A model generated the notes under the pieces. It was not told the origin of the DNA, did no database searches, and saw only the letters and a program-made list of their open reading frames with translations. 62,531 nt of DNA from DATBDM01 sp036269915 (GTDB lineage: Bacteria; Actinomycetota; Thermoleophilia; Solirubrobacterales; Solirubrobacteraceae). Below, piece by piece: positions 23,455 to 32,794 of the stretch; the first letter of the stretch is position 1; each line of letters opens with the position of its first letter. The position numbers were made by a program, and so were the translations under genes. The DNA is taken from assembly GCA_036269915.1 (NCBI GenBank), contig DATBDM010000185.1:1-62531 (forward strand), in the 5' to 3' direction.

Positions 23455-23967
23455 CTATCCCGGCGACTGGAGGAACCGGCCGCCGAAGCCGGGCGTGCGC
23501 ACGAGCCGCATCGGCGAGAGCGGGGAGGTGCGGTCGACGTAGAAGCGGACGCCGTCGCGCTCCTCGACCGCGGCGACCGCCTGCTCCTGGCGGCGCCAGG
23601 CGAGCGCCCAGACGATCGCGAAGCCGGCCGCGATCGCAGCGACCTGCGGCGCCCAGACGCCGAGCACCCCGGCGCCGATCGTCGAGATCAGCAGCGGCCA
23701 GAGGCGGTTGAGCAGCGTCCGCCCGGGCTGGAGCTCGGGGAGCGAGGTCTGCGAGCGCGCGCCGGCCAGCAGTCGCTGGATCGCCGCCTCGGCGCGACCG
23801 CCGAGCGCCACTCCGGTGAGCGCCGCGAGCACCCACCAGATCGCGCAGAACGCGATCAGCGGCGCCTCGGCGTCCTGCCCGATGCCGATCACCGCGACCA
23901 CGGCGAGCAGCGTTGCCGCGCCCGCGCTCAGCAGGACCGTCGCGCGAAGGAGGTCGCCGAACCGCAC
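23455..23967 (-). CDS. Membrane protein of unknown function, downstream of otsB
   Basis: 170 residues from GTG 23967, starting 7 nt after the otsB stop and so in its operon. It has two pairs of hydrophobic helices (LLSAGAATLLAVVAVIGIG, LIAFCAIWWVLAALTGVALG, LLISTIGAGVLGVWAPQ, VAAIAAGFAIVWALAW). A short soluble C-terminus contains RDGVRFYVDRTSPLSPMRL and ends GFGGRFLQSPG. No family is recognised. Context suggests a role linked to trehalose metabolism or osmotic stress, but that rests on position alone. Confidence 0.7.
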   Translation of the reverse strand: MRFGDLLRATVLLSAGAATLLAVVAVIGIGQDAEAPLIAFCAIWWVLAALTGVALGGRAEAAIQRLLAGARSQTSLPELQPGRTLLNRLWPLLISTIGAGVLGVWAPQVAAIAAGFAIVWALAWRRQEQAVAAVEERDGVRFYVDRTSPLSPMRLVRTPGFGGRFLQSPG

Positions 23968-23974
23968 GCGCGTG

Positions 23975-24781
23975 TCAGTCGAGCAGCGCGTGCAGCAGGT
24001 CGCGCACGCCGTCGGTCCCGTCGACCATCGCGTCGGCCTCCGCCTCGAGCTGCGGCGGCCCCTCGTCGGAGCGCACCCCGATCCGCACCGCGTGTCCGAG
24101 GCGCCCGCGCTCGAGGAGCTCGCCGAGCCCGTGGAAGGCGTCGAGGTCGGTGACGTCGTCGCCGACGTAGAGCGCCGCGGTGAGGTCGCGATCGGCGAGC
24201 AGGTGCACGATCCCGGCGCCCTTGTCGATCCGCACCGGCGGCCGGATCTCCAGCACCTTCTTGCCCCAGTGCGTGACGAAGCCGGCGGCCTCGGCGGACT
24301 TCGCGACCTGCCGGACGGCCGCCTCGGCGTCCTCCTCGTCGGGGACGCCGCGCCAGTGGAAGGCCGCGATCGCCTCCTTGTCCTCGAGGCGCACGCGCAG
24401 GCGCTTGAGCTCCTCGTCGAAGGCGTCGCGGCTGAAGCGCTGCACGCGCTCCGTCCAGGCCTGCAGCTCGGAGTCCAGCGCGGGCGCGATCGAGCCGGGC
24501 AGCAGCACCTCGGAGCCGTGGGAGCCGAGGTAGGCGATCGACCCGAGCGCGACGATCCGGCGGGCATCGGAGGCGCGGCGGCCGGAGACGCAGGCGACGA
24601 CGCCGTAGCGCTTGGCCACGTCGATCAGCGGCCGGCGGGTCGTCTCGGGCATGTGGGAATCGTCCGGGTGCTGCACGATGGGCGCCAGCACGCCGTCGAC
24701 GTCCAGCAGGATCGCGCTCCCGGCGGGATCCTGCTTGAGCGGGCGCAGCAGCTCCTCGAGCGTGGCGGTCGGGCCTGGCAC
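23975..24781 (-). CDS. otsB: Trehalose-6-phosphate phosphatase
   Basis: 268 residues of the HAD superfamily, OtsB type. HAD motif I is LLDVDGVLAPIV with Asp27 and Asp29; the second Asp is the general acid. CVSGRRASDAR is motif II, RPPVRIDKGAGI the substrate-loop Lys, and YVGDDVTDLDAF motif IV with the metal ligands. It dephosphorylates trehalose-6-phosphate to trehalose. No otsA synthase gene is present in the window. GTG 24781 has CATACT 6 nt upstream, overlapping a -10 for the divergent cupin gene. mscL, another osmotic-stress gene, lies 0.4 kb away. Confidence 0.92.
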   Translation of the reverse strand: MPGPTATLEELLRPLKQDPAGSAILLDVDGVLAPIVQHPDDSHMPETTRRPLIDVAKRYGVVACVSGRRASDARRIVALGSIAYLGSHGSEVLLPGSIAPALDSELQAWTERVQRFSRDAFDEELKRLRVRLEDKEAIAAFHWRGVPDEEDAEAAVRQVAKSAEAAGFVTHWGKKVLEIRPPVRIDKGAGIVHLLADRDLTAALYVGDDVTDLDAFHGLGELLERGRLGHAVRIGVRSDEGPPQLEAEADAMVDGTDGVRDLLHALLD

Positions 24782-24786
24782 GCCCC

Positions 24787-24793
24787 TAGTATG
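24787..24793. promoter_or_regulatory. Back-to-back -10 elements for otsB and the cupin gene
   Basis: TAGTAT (24787-24792) faces the cupin gene, which has a 33-nt leader with GAGAGGAG. On the minus strand CATACT (24793-24788) lies 6 nt before the otsB GTG. Confidence 0.55.
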
Positions 24794-24825
24794 CCGCCCG
24801 TCCCCATCGTGATGAGAGGAGCGAC

Positions 24826-25221
24826 ATGCCGGACGTACGCAAGGGGGAGGGCTGGGCGGCGGCGAACCTCGACGACCTCGGTGATGGGCCCGGCTTCCGC
24901 AAGGTCCGCGCCGAGCTCGGCGTCGAGGAGTTCGGCGTCAACGCGGTCGTGCTGCCGCCCAACTACACCACCGGGCGCCACTACCACGAGCGCCAGGAGG
25001 AGCTGTACCTCGTGCTCGACGGCGAGATCGAGTTCACCCTCGGCGACCCCGGCCAGAAGGTGACGCTGCGCCGGGGCGGCGTCGTGCGCGTCTCCCCGCC
25101 CACGATCCGCAGCCTGCGCAACACCTCGCCCGAGGACGAGGCGACCTACTTCGCCGTCGGCGCCGCCGGCGGCTACGTCGGCCGCGACGGCCGCCAGCCG
25201 CCCGGCGAGCAGCGGCGCTAG
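24826..25221 (+). CDS. Single-domain cupin protein
   Basis: 131 residues. The first cupin motif appears as NYTTGRHYHERQEELYLVLDGE, seen in parts, with two His and a Glu that would bind a metal. The second motif RGGVVRVSPPTIRSLRN is weaker and lacks the usual His, so metal binding may be incomplete. Function unknown; such proteins are often isomerases or stress proteins. ATG 24826 has GAGAGGAG 4 nt upstream, a conventional ribosome site. It converges with mscL in a shared CTAG (4-bp stop overlap). Confidence 0.85.
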   Translation: MPDVRKGEGWAAANLDDLGDGPGFRKVRAELGVEEFGVNAVVLPPNYTTGRHYHERQEELYLVLDGEIEFTLGDPGQKVTLRRGGVVRVSPPTIRSLRNTSPEDEATYFAVGAAGGYVGRDGRQPPGEQRR

Positions 25222-25607
25222 GCCGCGCCGCCCCGCGTCTTCAGCAGGTCGCGGATCTCGCCGAGCAGGACGACGTCCTCGGGGACGGCCTCAGGCTCGG
25301 GTTCGAGTCCGGCCTTGCGCCGCTCCATGAGCGCGGCGACCGGCTTGACGACGAGGAAGTAGACGACGGCCGCGACGATGAGGAACGAGATCACCGCGTT
25401 CAGGAAATGCCCGTAGCGGAACACGGATCCGTTGATCGTGAAGGACAGGCCGGAGAAGTCCGGCTGGCCGCCGATCGCCGCGATCAACGGCGTGATGATG
25501 TCGGCCACGAGGGCGGCGATGACCGCGCCGAACGCGGCGCCGATGATCACGGCGACGGCCAGATCGACGACGTTGCCGCGCAGGAGGAACTCTCGGAACT
25601 GGCGCAT
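25218..25607 (-). CDS. mscL: Large-conductance mechanosensitive channel
   Basis: 129 residues, standard MscL length. The N-terminal amphipathic segment FREFLLRGNVVDLAVAVIIG leads into TM1 (AAFGAVIAALVADIITPLIA) with the Ala/Gly-rich pore constriction. TM2 is NAVISFLIVAAVVYFLVV and the C-terminal bundle is LLGEIRDLLKTR. It opens under membrane tension and releases solutes during osmotic downshock. It diverges from ppa with 20 nt between starts. Confidence 0.96.
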   Translation of the reverse strand: MRQFREFLLRGNVVDLAVAVIIGAAFGAVIAALVADIITPLIAAIGGQPDFSGLSFTINGSVFRYGHFLNAVISFLIVAAVVYFLVVKPVAALMERRKAGLEPEPEAVPEDVVLLGEIRDLLKTRGGAA

Positions 25608-25615
25608 GGTGTGGT

Positions 25616-25621
25616 TATGGT
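25616..25621 (+). promoter_or_regulatory. -10 element of the pyrophosphatase gene (leaderless)
   Basis: TATGGT lies 6 nt before ATG 25628. The reverse strand offers CATAAC 6 nt before the mscL ATG, a weaker match. Confidence 0.5.
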
Positions 25622-25627
25622 TCGCCC

Positions 25628-26093
25628 ATGCCCGAGGAGTCCCTCCGCTGCCTGATCGAGATCCCCAAGGGCTCCCGCAACAAGTACCAGTGGGACGAGG
25701 CGCTGGGCGGCATCAAGCTCGCGCGCTTCCTCTTCTCCTCGGTCGTGTACCCGACCGACTACGGCTTCGTCCCGGACACCCGCTCGCCCAAGGGCGAGGC
25801 GCTCGACGCGATGGTCGTCGTCTCCGAGCCGACCTTTCCCGGCTGCGTGATCCCCGTGCGGGCGGTCGGGATCCTGCGCACGGAGGACGAGCGCGGCCAG
25901 GACGACAAGCTGCTCTGCGTCCCGTGCGACGACCCGGGCTGGAGCCACATCGACGACCTCGGCGACGTCCCGGAGCAGATGCGCAACGAGATCGAGCACT
26001 TCTTCTCGATGTACAAGCAGCCCGAGGGGCGCGAGGTCACCGTGCACGGGTGGGAGGGCCGCGGCGTGGCGGAGCAGGTCCTGCAGGAGGCGC

Positions 26094-26119
<26 letters not shown>
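25628..26119 (+). CDS. ppa: Family I inorganic pyrophosphatase with altered metal-site loop
   Basis: 163 residues. Most of the family I frame is present: IEIPKGSRNKY with Glu11 and Lys19, YPTDYGFVP, DERGQDDKL with Asp87, Asp92 and Lys94, and IEHFFSMYKQPEG. The diagnostic metal loop, DGDPxD in standard enzymes, reads KGEALD at residues 55-60. Two of its three Asp metal ligands are therefore replaced by Lys and Glu. Other actinobacterial family members with a similar loop exist as I recall, so this may be a subfamily with changed metal use. The expected role is hydrolysis of pyrophosphate. The leaderless -10 lies 6 nt upstream. The ABC-F gene starts inside its last 26 bp. Confidence 0.85.
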
Positions 26120-27755
<1,636 letters not shown>

Positions 27756-27796
27756 CCCCACGCTTATCTCCAAGCGCGACCGGGCAGCCCGTGTCC

Positions 27797-28783
27797 ATGG
27801 CTGATGACGTCCGCAAGGCCGGACCCGACCACCCCGGCAAGCTCCCCAAGCGCTCCTGGATGGCGACGCTCAAGCGCACCGTCTCGGAGTTCAAGGACGA
27901 CAACATCACCGACTGGGCCGCCGCGCTGACCTACTACGGGCTGCTCGCGCTGTTCCCGGCGATCATCGCGATGGTGTCGATCGTGGGCCTCGTCTTCAGC
28001 CCCCAGACGATCACACGCGTGCTCACCGACACGCTGTCGTCGCTCGGCCCGAAGTCGGCGATCGACACCTTCAAGGGCCCGATCAACGAGGTCACCGGCT
28101 CCAAGGGCTCGGCCGGACTCGGGCTGATCGTCGGCATCGCGCTGGCGCTGTGGTCGGCGTCGGGCTACGTCGGCGCGTTCAGTCGCGCCTCGAACGCGAT
28201 CTACGAGCGCCAGGAGGGCCGCGGCTTCTTCAAGCTACGCCCGGTCCAGGTGCTCGTGACGCTGATCCTCGTCATGCTCGCCGCGCTGCTCGTCGTCGCG
28301 CTGATCGTCTCGGGCCCGCTGGCCAGCGCGATCGGCGGCGCGGTCGGCCTCTCGTCGACCGCGGTGACGGTCTGGGACATCGCCAAGTGGCCCGTGATGC
28401 TCGTCGTGGTCATGTTCATGCTCGCGGTCCTCTACTACGCCTCGCCCAACGCGAAGCAGCCGAAGATGAAGTGGATCTCGCCCGGCGCCGTGGTGGCCGT
28501 GATCGTGTGGATCGTCGCGTCGGCGCTGTTCGCCCTCTACCTCGCGAAGTTCAGCTCCTACAACAAGACCTACGGCACGCTGGGCGGCGTCATCTCGTTC
28601 CTCGTCTGGCTGTGGATCACCAACATCGCCGTGCTCTTCGGCCAGGAGCTCAACGCCGAGATCGAACGCGAGCGCGAGATCCAGGCGGGGATCCCGGGCG
28701 CCGAGGACGACATCCAGCTGCCCTACCGCTCGCAGCCCGAGGACGCCCCCGACCGGCCCGGCCGGTTCGAGCGCACGCACTAG
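27797..28783 (+). CDS. YihY/BrkB-family membrane protein
   Basis: 328 residues with six hydrophobic helices. WAAALTYYGLLALFPAIIAM near residue 45, the central LVTLILVMLAALLVVALIV and YASPNAKQPKMKWISPGAVV are family features, as is YNKTYGTLGGVISFLVWLWI near the end. The family was once called ribonuclease BN by mistake; it is a transporter-like fold of unknown substrate. ATG 27797 was chosen over an in-frame upstream start at 27728 that lies inside the ABC-F gene. The C-terminal 45 residues are polar and cytoplasmic. Confidence 0.88.
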   Translation: MADDVRKAGPDHPGKLPKRSWMATLKRTVSEFKDDNITDWAAALTYYGLLALFPAIIAMVSIVGLVFSPQTITRVLTDTLSSLGPKSAIDTFKGPINEVTGSKGSAGLGLIVGIALALWSASGYVGAFSRASNAIYERQEGRGFFKLRPVQVLVTLILVMLAALLVVALIVSGPLASAIGGAVGLSSTAVTVWDIAKWPVMLVVVMFMLAVLYYASPNAKQPKMKWISPGAVVAVIVWIVASALFALYLAKFSSYNKTYGTLGGVISFLVWLWITNIAVLFGQELNAEIEREREIQAGIPGAEDDIQLPYRSQPEDAPDRPGRFERTH

Positions 28784-28817
28784 GGGTTCCCCCGATGTGA
28801 GAACGCCGGGCCGTCCG

Positions 28818-28823
28818 TACGGT
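28818..28823 (+). promoter_or_regulatory. -10 element of the secreted-protein gene (leaderless)
   Basis: TACGGT lies 7 nt before ATG 28831. Confidence 0.5.
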
Positions 28824-28830
28824 CCGGGGC

Positions 28831-29601
28831 ATGCTGAGACGACTCCCCGCCGCCGCCGTCATCGCCTGCCTCGGCGTGGCCGTCGCGGCCGCCCCCGCCC
28901 CCGCGCTGGCCAAGTCCAAGCCGAAGGTCCGCAGCTCGGCGACCTACGCGATGCAGTTCCACGCGGTGATGAAGGAGAAGTGGAGCTACGCCGAGTCCTA
29001 CCAGGACGACTGCGAGCTCACCGGCGCGATGTGCACGCGCGACGCCAAGGGCGACGGCGCGGCGACCGTCTGGGTGGACACCCGGGGTCCGCAGACCTGC
29101 ATGAACATCCGCGGAATCCACGGCCGGCCGCCGTCGCTGTGCCTCGGCTCCGACCAGCCCGCCGTGAAGGTCGCCTACCAGCGCCAGGGCGCGTTCAGCA
29201 CGGTCTACGCCGGGCCGTGGGACGCCGCCAACCCCGACGTGACCGAGCCCGCGACGGGTTGCGGTCGCATCACGCGGACCGATCAGGTCGGCATGGCCTG
29301 GCGCGGCAAGCGCGAGCTGTACCCGTCGATCGTCGTCTCGGACCCGCACGTCGACTGCCCCGACGGCGCGTTGACGTCACTCGAGTGGAAGGGCGGCGAC
29401 GGGCCGTCGCTGATCGACGTCGACGCCGACGCCTACCCGAAGAAGTTCCTCGGTACGAAGCAGTTCACCGTACGCGGCGCCAAGTCCTGGGTCGGCAGCT
29501 GGGGGCCGTTCGCGCGCGCCGACGGGCTGTACCACTACGGCGGCCAGAAGGAGGTCACCTGGCAGTGGACGGCGACGTTCCGGCTCAAGAAGGGCCGGTA
29601 G
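28831..29601 (+). CDS. Secreted protein of unknown function
   Basis: 256 residues with a signal peptide (AAVIACLGVAVAAAPAPALA). The mature part contains six cysteines in three apparent pairs: DDCELTGAMC, TCMNIRG with LCLGS, and GCGRITR with HVDCPDG. That suggests a disulfide-stabilised extracellular domain. The C-terminus, KEVTWQWTATFRLKKG, looks like a final beta strand. I do not recognise the family. Its end overlaps the convergent HELGH protein gene by 17 bp. Confidence 0.75.
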   Translation: MLRRLPAAAVIACLGVAVAAAPAPALAKSKPKVRSSATYAMQFHAVMKEKWSYAESYQDDCELTGAMCTRDAKGDGAATVWVDTRGPQTCMNIRGIHGRPPSLCLGSDQPAVKVAYQRQGAFSTVYAGPWDAANPDVTEPATGCGRITRTDQVGMAWRGKRELYPSIVVSDPHVDCPDGALTSLEWKGGDGPSLIDVDADAYPKKFLGTKQFTVRGAKSWVGSWGPFARADGLYHYGGQKEVTWQWTATFRLKKGR

Positions 29602-30283
29602 ACGCCGGCAGGCGGGCGGCGATCGCGCCGAGCGGGCTGCCCCAGTCCTCGATCGAGGGCGGCGCCGGGATCTGGTAGCCGGCGCCGACCGCCGAGACGG
29701 CGCCGCCCAGCGCCCACTTGGCGAAGGTGTCGGCGATCCGCTCCTCGGCGGGGGCGCACGCTCCGGTCGGGCCGCCGGTCCCGCCGCAGGAGTCCGGCCG
29801 CGGGATGCCCGCGTCGAGCCGCCCGTCGAGCGCGGGATCGATCAGCGAGAAGTCGATCACGTGGCCCAGCTCGTGCAGCACGACGACGTTGCGGTCGATC
29901 GCGCGCTCGCCGTCGAGCTGGGTGATGTTGAAGAAGACGTCGAACCGATCGGGCCCGGGCTTCGTCGCGCCCATGATCATCGGCCCGAGCGGCGCGGTGT
30001 GGATCGTCACCAGGCCGTCGACCTCGGCGATCAGGCGCTGCGCCTCGGGGCGGGCGGTCGCGATCGCCTGCTCGATCCAGGCGCGGTCACCGGGGGCGAC
30101 GGCCGGGTCCCACGTCAGGCCGGCCGCGCGCTGGTCGTCGCTGATGGCGATCGTGTCGCCGCTCGTGTCGAGCCGGACGCTCCCGCCCGCGTCGGCCGTA
30201 GGCGCGTGGTGACGGGCGAGGCTGAAGAGCGCCACGGCGACGATCACCAGGGCGAGCACGAGCCGGTGCGGCTGGATGGCCAT
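29585..30283 (-). CDS. Membrane-anchored putative zinc metalloprotease
   Basis: 232 residues. A single N-terminal anchor (RLVLALVIVAVALFSLA) is followed by an extracellular domain. VVVLHELGHVIDF holds the HExxH zinc-binding and catalytic motif. A Cys pair occurs at PDSCGGTGGPTGAC, and AEERIADTFAKWALG supplies a Glu that could be the third zinc ligand. This arrangement is common in small secreted actinobacterial metalloproteases; substrate unknown. ATG 30283 was chosen because the longer frame to 30406 overlaps the STAS gene and encodes no anchor. It follows the STAS gene in the same direction with 40 nt between. Confidence 0.75.
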   Translation of the reverse strand: MAIQPHRLVLALVIVAVALFSLARHHAPTADAGGSVRLDTSGDTIAISDDQRAAGLTWDPAVAPGDRAWIEQAIATARPEAQRLIAEVDGLVTIHTAPLGPMIMGATKPGPDRFDVFFNITQLDGERAIDRNVVVLHELGHVIDFSLIDPALDGRLDAGIPRPDSCGGTGGPTGACAPAEERIADTFAKWALGGAVSAVGAGYQIPAPPSIEDWGSPLGAIAARLPASTGPS

Positions 30284-30323
30284 TCCAGCCCCATCGGCAC
30301 GGCGCGGCCGCGCGATGAGCCGG

Positions 30324-30695
30324 TCAGTCGGCCGGAGCGTCCTCGAACGGCAGCACGCCGTCGAAGCCCGCGATGGTGAAGATGCGCTGGACGTCGTCGG
30401 AGCCACGCAGGAAGCGGCTGCGCACGCCGGACTCCTCGAGCCGCTGGTAGCCGGCGATCAGCGCCGCGAGCCCGGTGGAGTCGACGAAGGTCAGCCCGCG
30501 CAGGTCGAAGGTCACGGCCTCGGGGGCGTCCGCGACGAGCGCGTCCAACCGCGGCTCGAACACGAAGGTGCCCTTCATGTCGAGCTCGCCGGCGAGCGTC
30601 ATCACGATGCCTTCGCCGTTGGCGAAGGTGGTCGCGGTGAAGTGCTCGGGAATCGGAGCCATGCCCTCACCCTGCCCCGGCGGGACGCTCGTCAT
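30324..30695 (-). CDS. STAS-domain anti-sigma-factor antagonist
   Basis: 123 residues. The STAS fold is clear from VMTLAGELDMKGTFVFEP, AVTFDLRGLTFVDSTGLAAL with the phosphorylatable Ser in DSTGL, and LRGSDDVQRIFTIAGF. Such proteins bind and sequester kinase-type anti-sigma factors when unphosphorylated. No anti-sigma factor or sigma gene is nearby. ATG 30695 overlaps the stop of the upstream amidohydrolase gene (ATGA), arguing for the longer form. An internal ATG at 30662, preceded by GTGAGGGC, is the other option. Confidence 0.85.
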   Translation of the reverse strand: MTSVPPGQGEGMAPIPEHFTATTFANGEGIVMTLAGELDMKGTFVFEPRLDALVADAPEAVTFDLRGLTFVDSTGLAALIAGYQRLEESGVRSRFLRGSDDVQRIFTIAGFDGVLPFEDAPAD

Positions 30696-32296
30696 GCGCG
30701 GTGGACGACCCGCCCGGCGACCACGGTCAGCCGCACGGGGACGTCGACGAGGTCGTCGGCGGGCGTCGCCACCGGATCGGAGGCGAGGCCCGTGAGGTCG
30801 GCCCGGAAGCCCGGCGCGATGCGCCCGGAGCGGTCGGTTTCGCCCGCGATCCGGGCCGGCGCGGTGGTGTAGCCGGCGAGCGCCTGCTCCGCGTCCATGC
30901 GCTGGGCGGGCTCGAACACGGGCGCGTCACGCGCGCGCGGCGGACGGCGCAGGCGTGCCCACGCGAGCCCGTACCGCGGGTCGGCCGGGGCGACCGGCCA
31001 GTCCGACCCCAGCGCGACGATCGCGCCGGAGCGCAGCAGGTCGCCGGTGCGGAAGCCGCGCGCGACGCGCTCGCGGCCGAGGCGCCGCGCCCACTCGTCG
31101 GCGCCGTCGGCGCGACGCCAGCGCATGTGCAGCGGCTGCATCGACGCGGCGACGGACTCGGCGGCGAGCCGCTCGAGCGTCGCGTCGCCGAGCGTCTCCA
31201 GGTGCTCGATGCGGTGCAGGCCGCGCGCGGGCGGCCCGGCGGCGGCGTAGGCGTCGAGCGCGGCGCGGACCGCACGATCGCCGATCGCGTGCGTCGTGCA
31301 GGCGAAGCCCGCGTCCGCGAAGGTGGCGACCGCCGAGGCGTAGCGCTGGGGATCGGGCCAGTAGGCGTGCAGCCCGTCGCCGTCGGCATCGGGCTCCTCC
31401 AGCCACGCCGTGCCGGTCTCGACGACGCCGTCGACGAAGAACTTGGCGGTGCCGCCACGCCACAGCTCGCCGTGTGCACCGACGTGGCCGGCCCACTCGG
31501 CGTGGTGCTCGTCGCCGTGCTCGGGCTTGACCCACAGCGGCACGATCAGCCGCATGGTCAGCTCGCCGCGGGCCTCGATCTCGCGCAGGAGGTCGTAGGT
31601 CCCGGGGCTGCCGTCCATCACGTGCGCGCCGGTCAGGCCGAGCGCGTTGAGCTCCGCGAGCACCTCGACCACGCGGGCGCGCCGGGCCTCCGGCGAGGCG
31701 CCGGGCAGGCGGTCGGCGAGCCGGAAGTACGCCGAGAACTCGCGCAGCTCCCCCGTCGGCCGGCCGTCGCGGACGACGACCTCCGAGGCGTCCGGGAACT
31801 GCTCCTCGCCGGTGACGCCGGCGCGCTCGAGCAGGTCGGGCGTGGCGAGGTAGGTGTGGAGGTCGTGGAAGACCGCGAGTGCCGGGCCGCCGGCCAGTTC
31901 GGCGAGCAGCGCGCCGTCCATCGCGCCGCCGAGCAGCGCGTAGTCGACGCTCCAGGCGCGCACGATCGCCTCGGGCCCGACCCGCTCGCGCTCGCCGCGC
32001 AGCGCGGCCGCGAAGGCGTCGCGGTCGAGCAGTCCCTCGGCGCTCACGCCGACGGCGAAGTCGGTCGCCCAGACCGGATGCAGGTGGCTGTCGGTGAGCC
32101 CCGGGACGATCACCAGGCCGGTGCCGTCGACGAGCTCGGTGCGGGCGTCGCAGGCCTCGCGCACCTCGGCGTCGGAGCCGACGGCGACGATCGCGCCGTC
32201 GCGCATCGCGACGGCCTGCGCCCAGGGTCGTTCGGGGTCGAGCGTGCGGATGCGCGCGCCGAGGACGGCCCGGTCGGCCGCCGTCCGGGAACTCAT
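30692..32296 (-). CDS. Amidohydrolase family protein, YtcJ-like
   Basis: 534 residues of the metal-dependent amidohydrolase superfamily, YtcJ subgroup. LVIVPGLTDSHLHPVWA has the HxH pair, and FFVDGVVETGTAWLEEP with TTHAIGDRAVRAALDAY follows. The next block, LHRIEHLETLGDATLERLA, and the terminal VALGSDWPVAPADPRYGL carry the last metal Asp and His. These enzymes hydrolyse amide or formamide bonds of small molecules; true substrates are mostly unknown. TAGCGT lies 7 nt before ATG 32296, and the gene is translationally coupled to the STAS gene. Confidence 0.85.
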   Translation of the reverse strand: MSSRTAADRAVLGARIRTLDPERPWAQAVAMRDGAIVAVGSDAEVREACDARTELVDGTGLVIVPGLTDSHLHPVWATDFAVGVSAEGLLDRDAFAAALRGERERVGPEAIVRAWSVDYALLGGAMDGALLAELAGGPALAVFHDLHTYLATPDLLERAGVTGEEQFPDASEVVVRDGRPTGELREFSAYFRLADRLPGASPEARRARVVEVLAELNALGLTGAHVMDGSPGTYDLLREIEARGELTMRLIVPLWVKPEHGDEHHAEWAGHVGAHGELWRGGTAKFFVDGVVETGTAWLEEPDADGDGLHAYWPDPQRYASAVATFADAGFACTTHAIGDRAVRAALDAYAAAGPPARGLHRIEHLETLGDATLERLAAESVAASMQPLHMRWRRADGADEWARRLGRERVARGFRTGDLLRSGAIVALGSDWPVAPADPRYGLAWARLRRPPRARDAPVFEPAQRMDAEQALAGYTTAPARIAGETDRSGRIAPGFRADLTGLASDPVATPADDLVDVPVRLTVVAGRVVHRA

Positions 32297-32303
32297 GGGC
32301 GGG

Positions 32304-32309
32304 ACGCTA
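32304..32309 (-). promoter_or_regulatory. -10 element of the amidohydrolase gene (leaderless)
   Basis: TAGCGT on the minus strand lies 7 nt before ATG 32296. The 224 bp between this gene and the divergent one at 32520 show nothing else I can name. Confidence 0.55.
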
Positions 32310-32506
32310 CCGAGCGGTCTGCGACCGCGACCTGGGAGCCACCACGGGTCGCGCGTGCTTCGCGAGCCCAGGGAGCAGCTCAGGTGTCGGCGTCGGCCCG
32401 GGCATCGCGTGGAGGAGCTCCGCCGCGAGCGCCGGTGCCACCCGGTGATCGACCGCCGTCCGCGATCCTCGACCCCCGCCTACGCGCAGTCGTCGGGCCC
32501 GACCGC

Positions 32507-32512
32507 TACCGT
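32507..32512 (+). promoter_or_regulatory. -10 element of the 87-residue gene (leaderless)
   Basis: TACCGT lies 7 nt before GTG 32520, which fixes the start of an otherwise open frame. Confidence 0.55.
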
Positions 32513-32519
32513 CGCACCC

Positions 32520-32783
32520 GTGAGCGCCGATACGTTCACCGAGCACCGGGTGGTCCTGGACGACGGGCCGGCGCGGTCGCGCTGCTGGCGCGAGTGCTTC
32601 GGCGAGCCTGCGGGCGAGATCTACGTCTGGCGCAACCCCAACCGCGACCGCGATCCGGCCTTCCTGCACGCGCCGGTGTTCGAGCTGCCGGTGCCTCGGG
32701 AGGGGTGGCTCTACGAGCTGATCCGAATCGAGGAGCGCGAGGGCCGCCGGGTCGCCTACTACCGCCTCCAGCCCGAGCTCTAG
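32520..32783 (+). CDS. Small protein of unknown function upstream of the LanC-like gene
   Basis: 87 residues from GTG 32520. It has a compact alpha/beta look: SRCWRECFGEPAGEIYVWRN, PVFELPVPREGWLYELIRIE and RRVAYYRLQPEL. Two cysteines lie four residues apart near position 22. No family is recognised. The -10 lies 7 nt upstream, and the LanC-like gene begins 11 nt after its stop, so the two are an operon. It is not a lanthipeptide precursor: it has no leader, no Ser/Thr/Cys-rich core, and the residues look like a folded domain. Confidence 0.65.
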   Translation: MSADTFTEHRVVLDDGPARSRCWRECFGEPAGEIYVWRNPNRDRDPAFLHAPVFELPVPREGWLYELIRIEEREGRRVAYYRLQPEL

Positions 32784-32794
32784 CCCACCGCGGC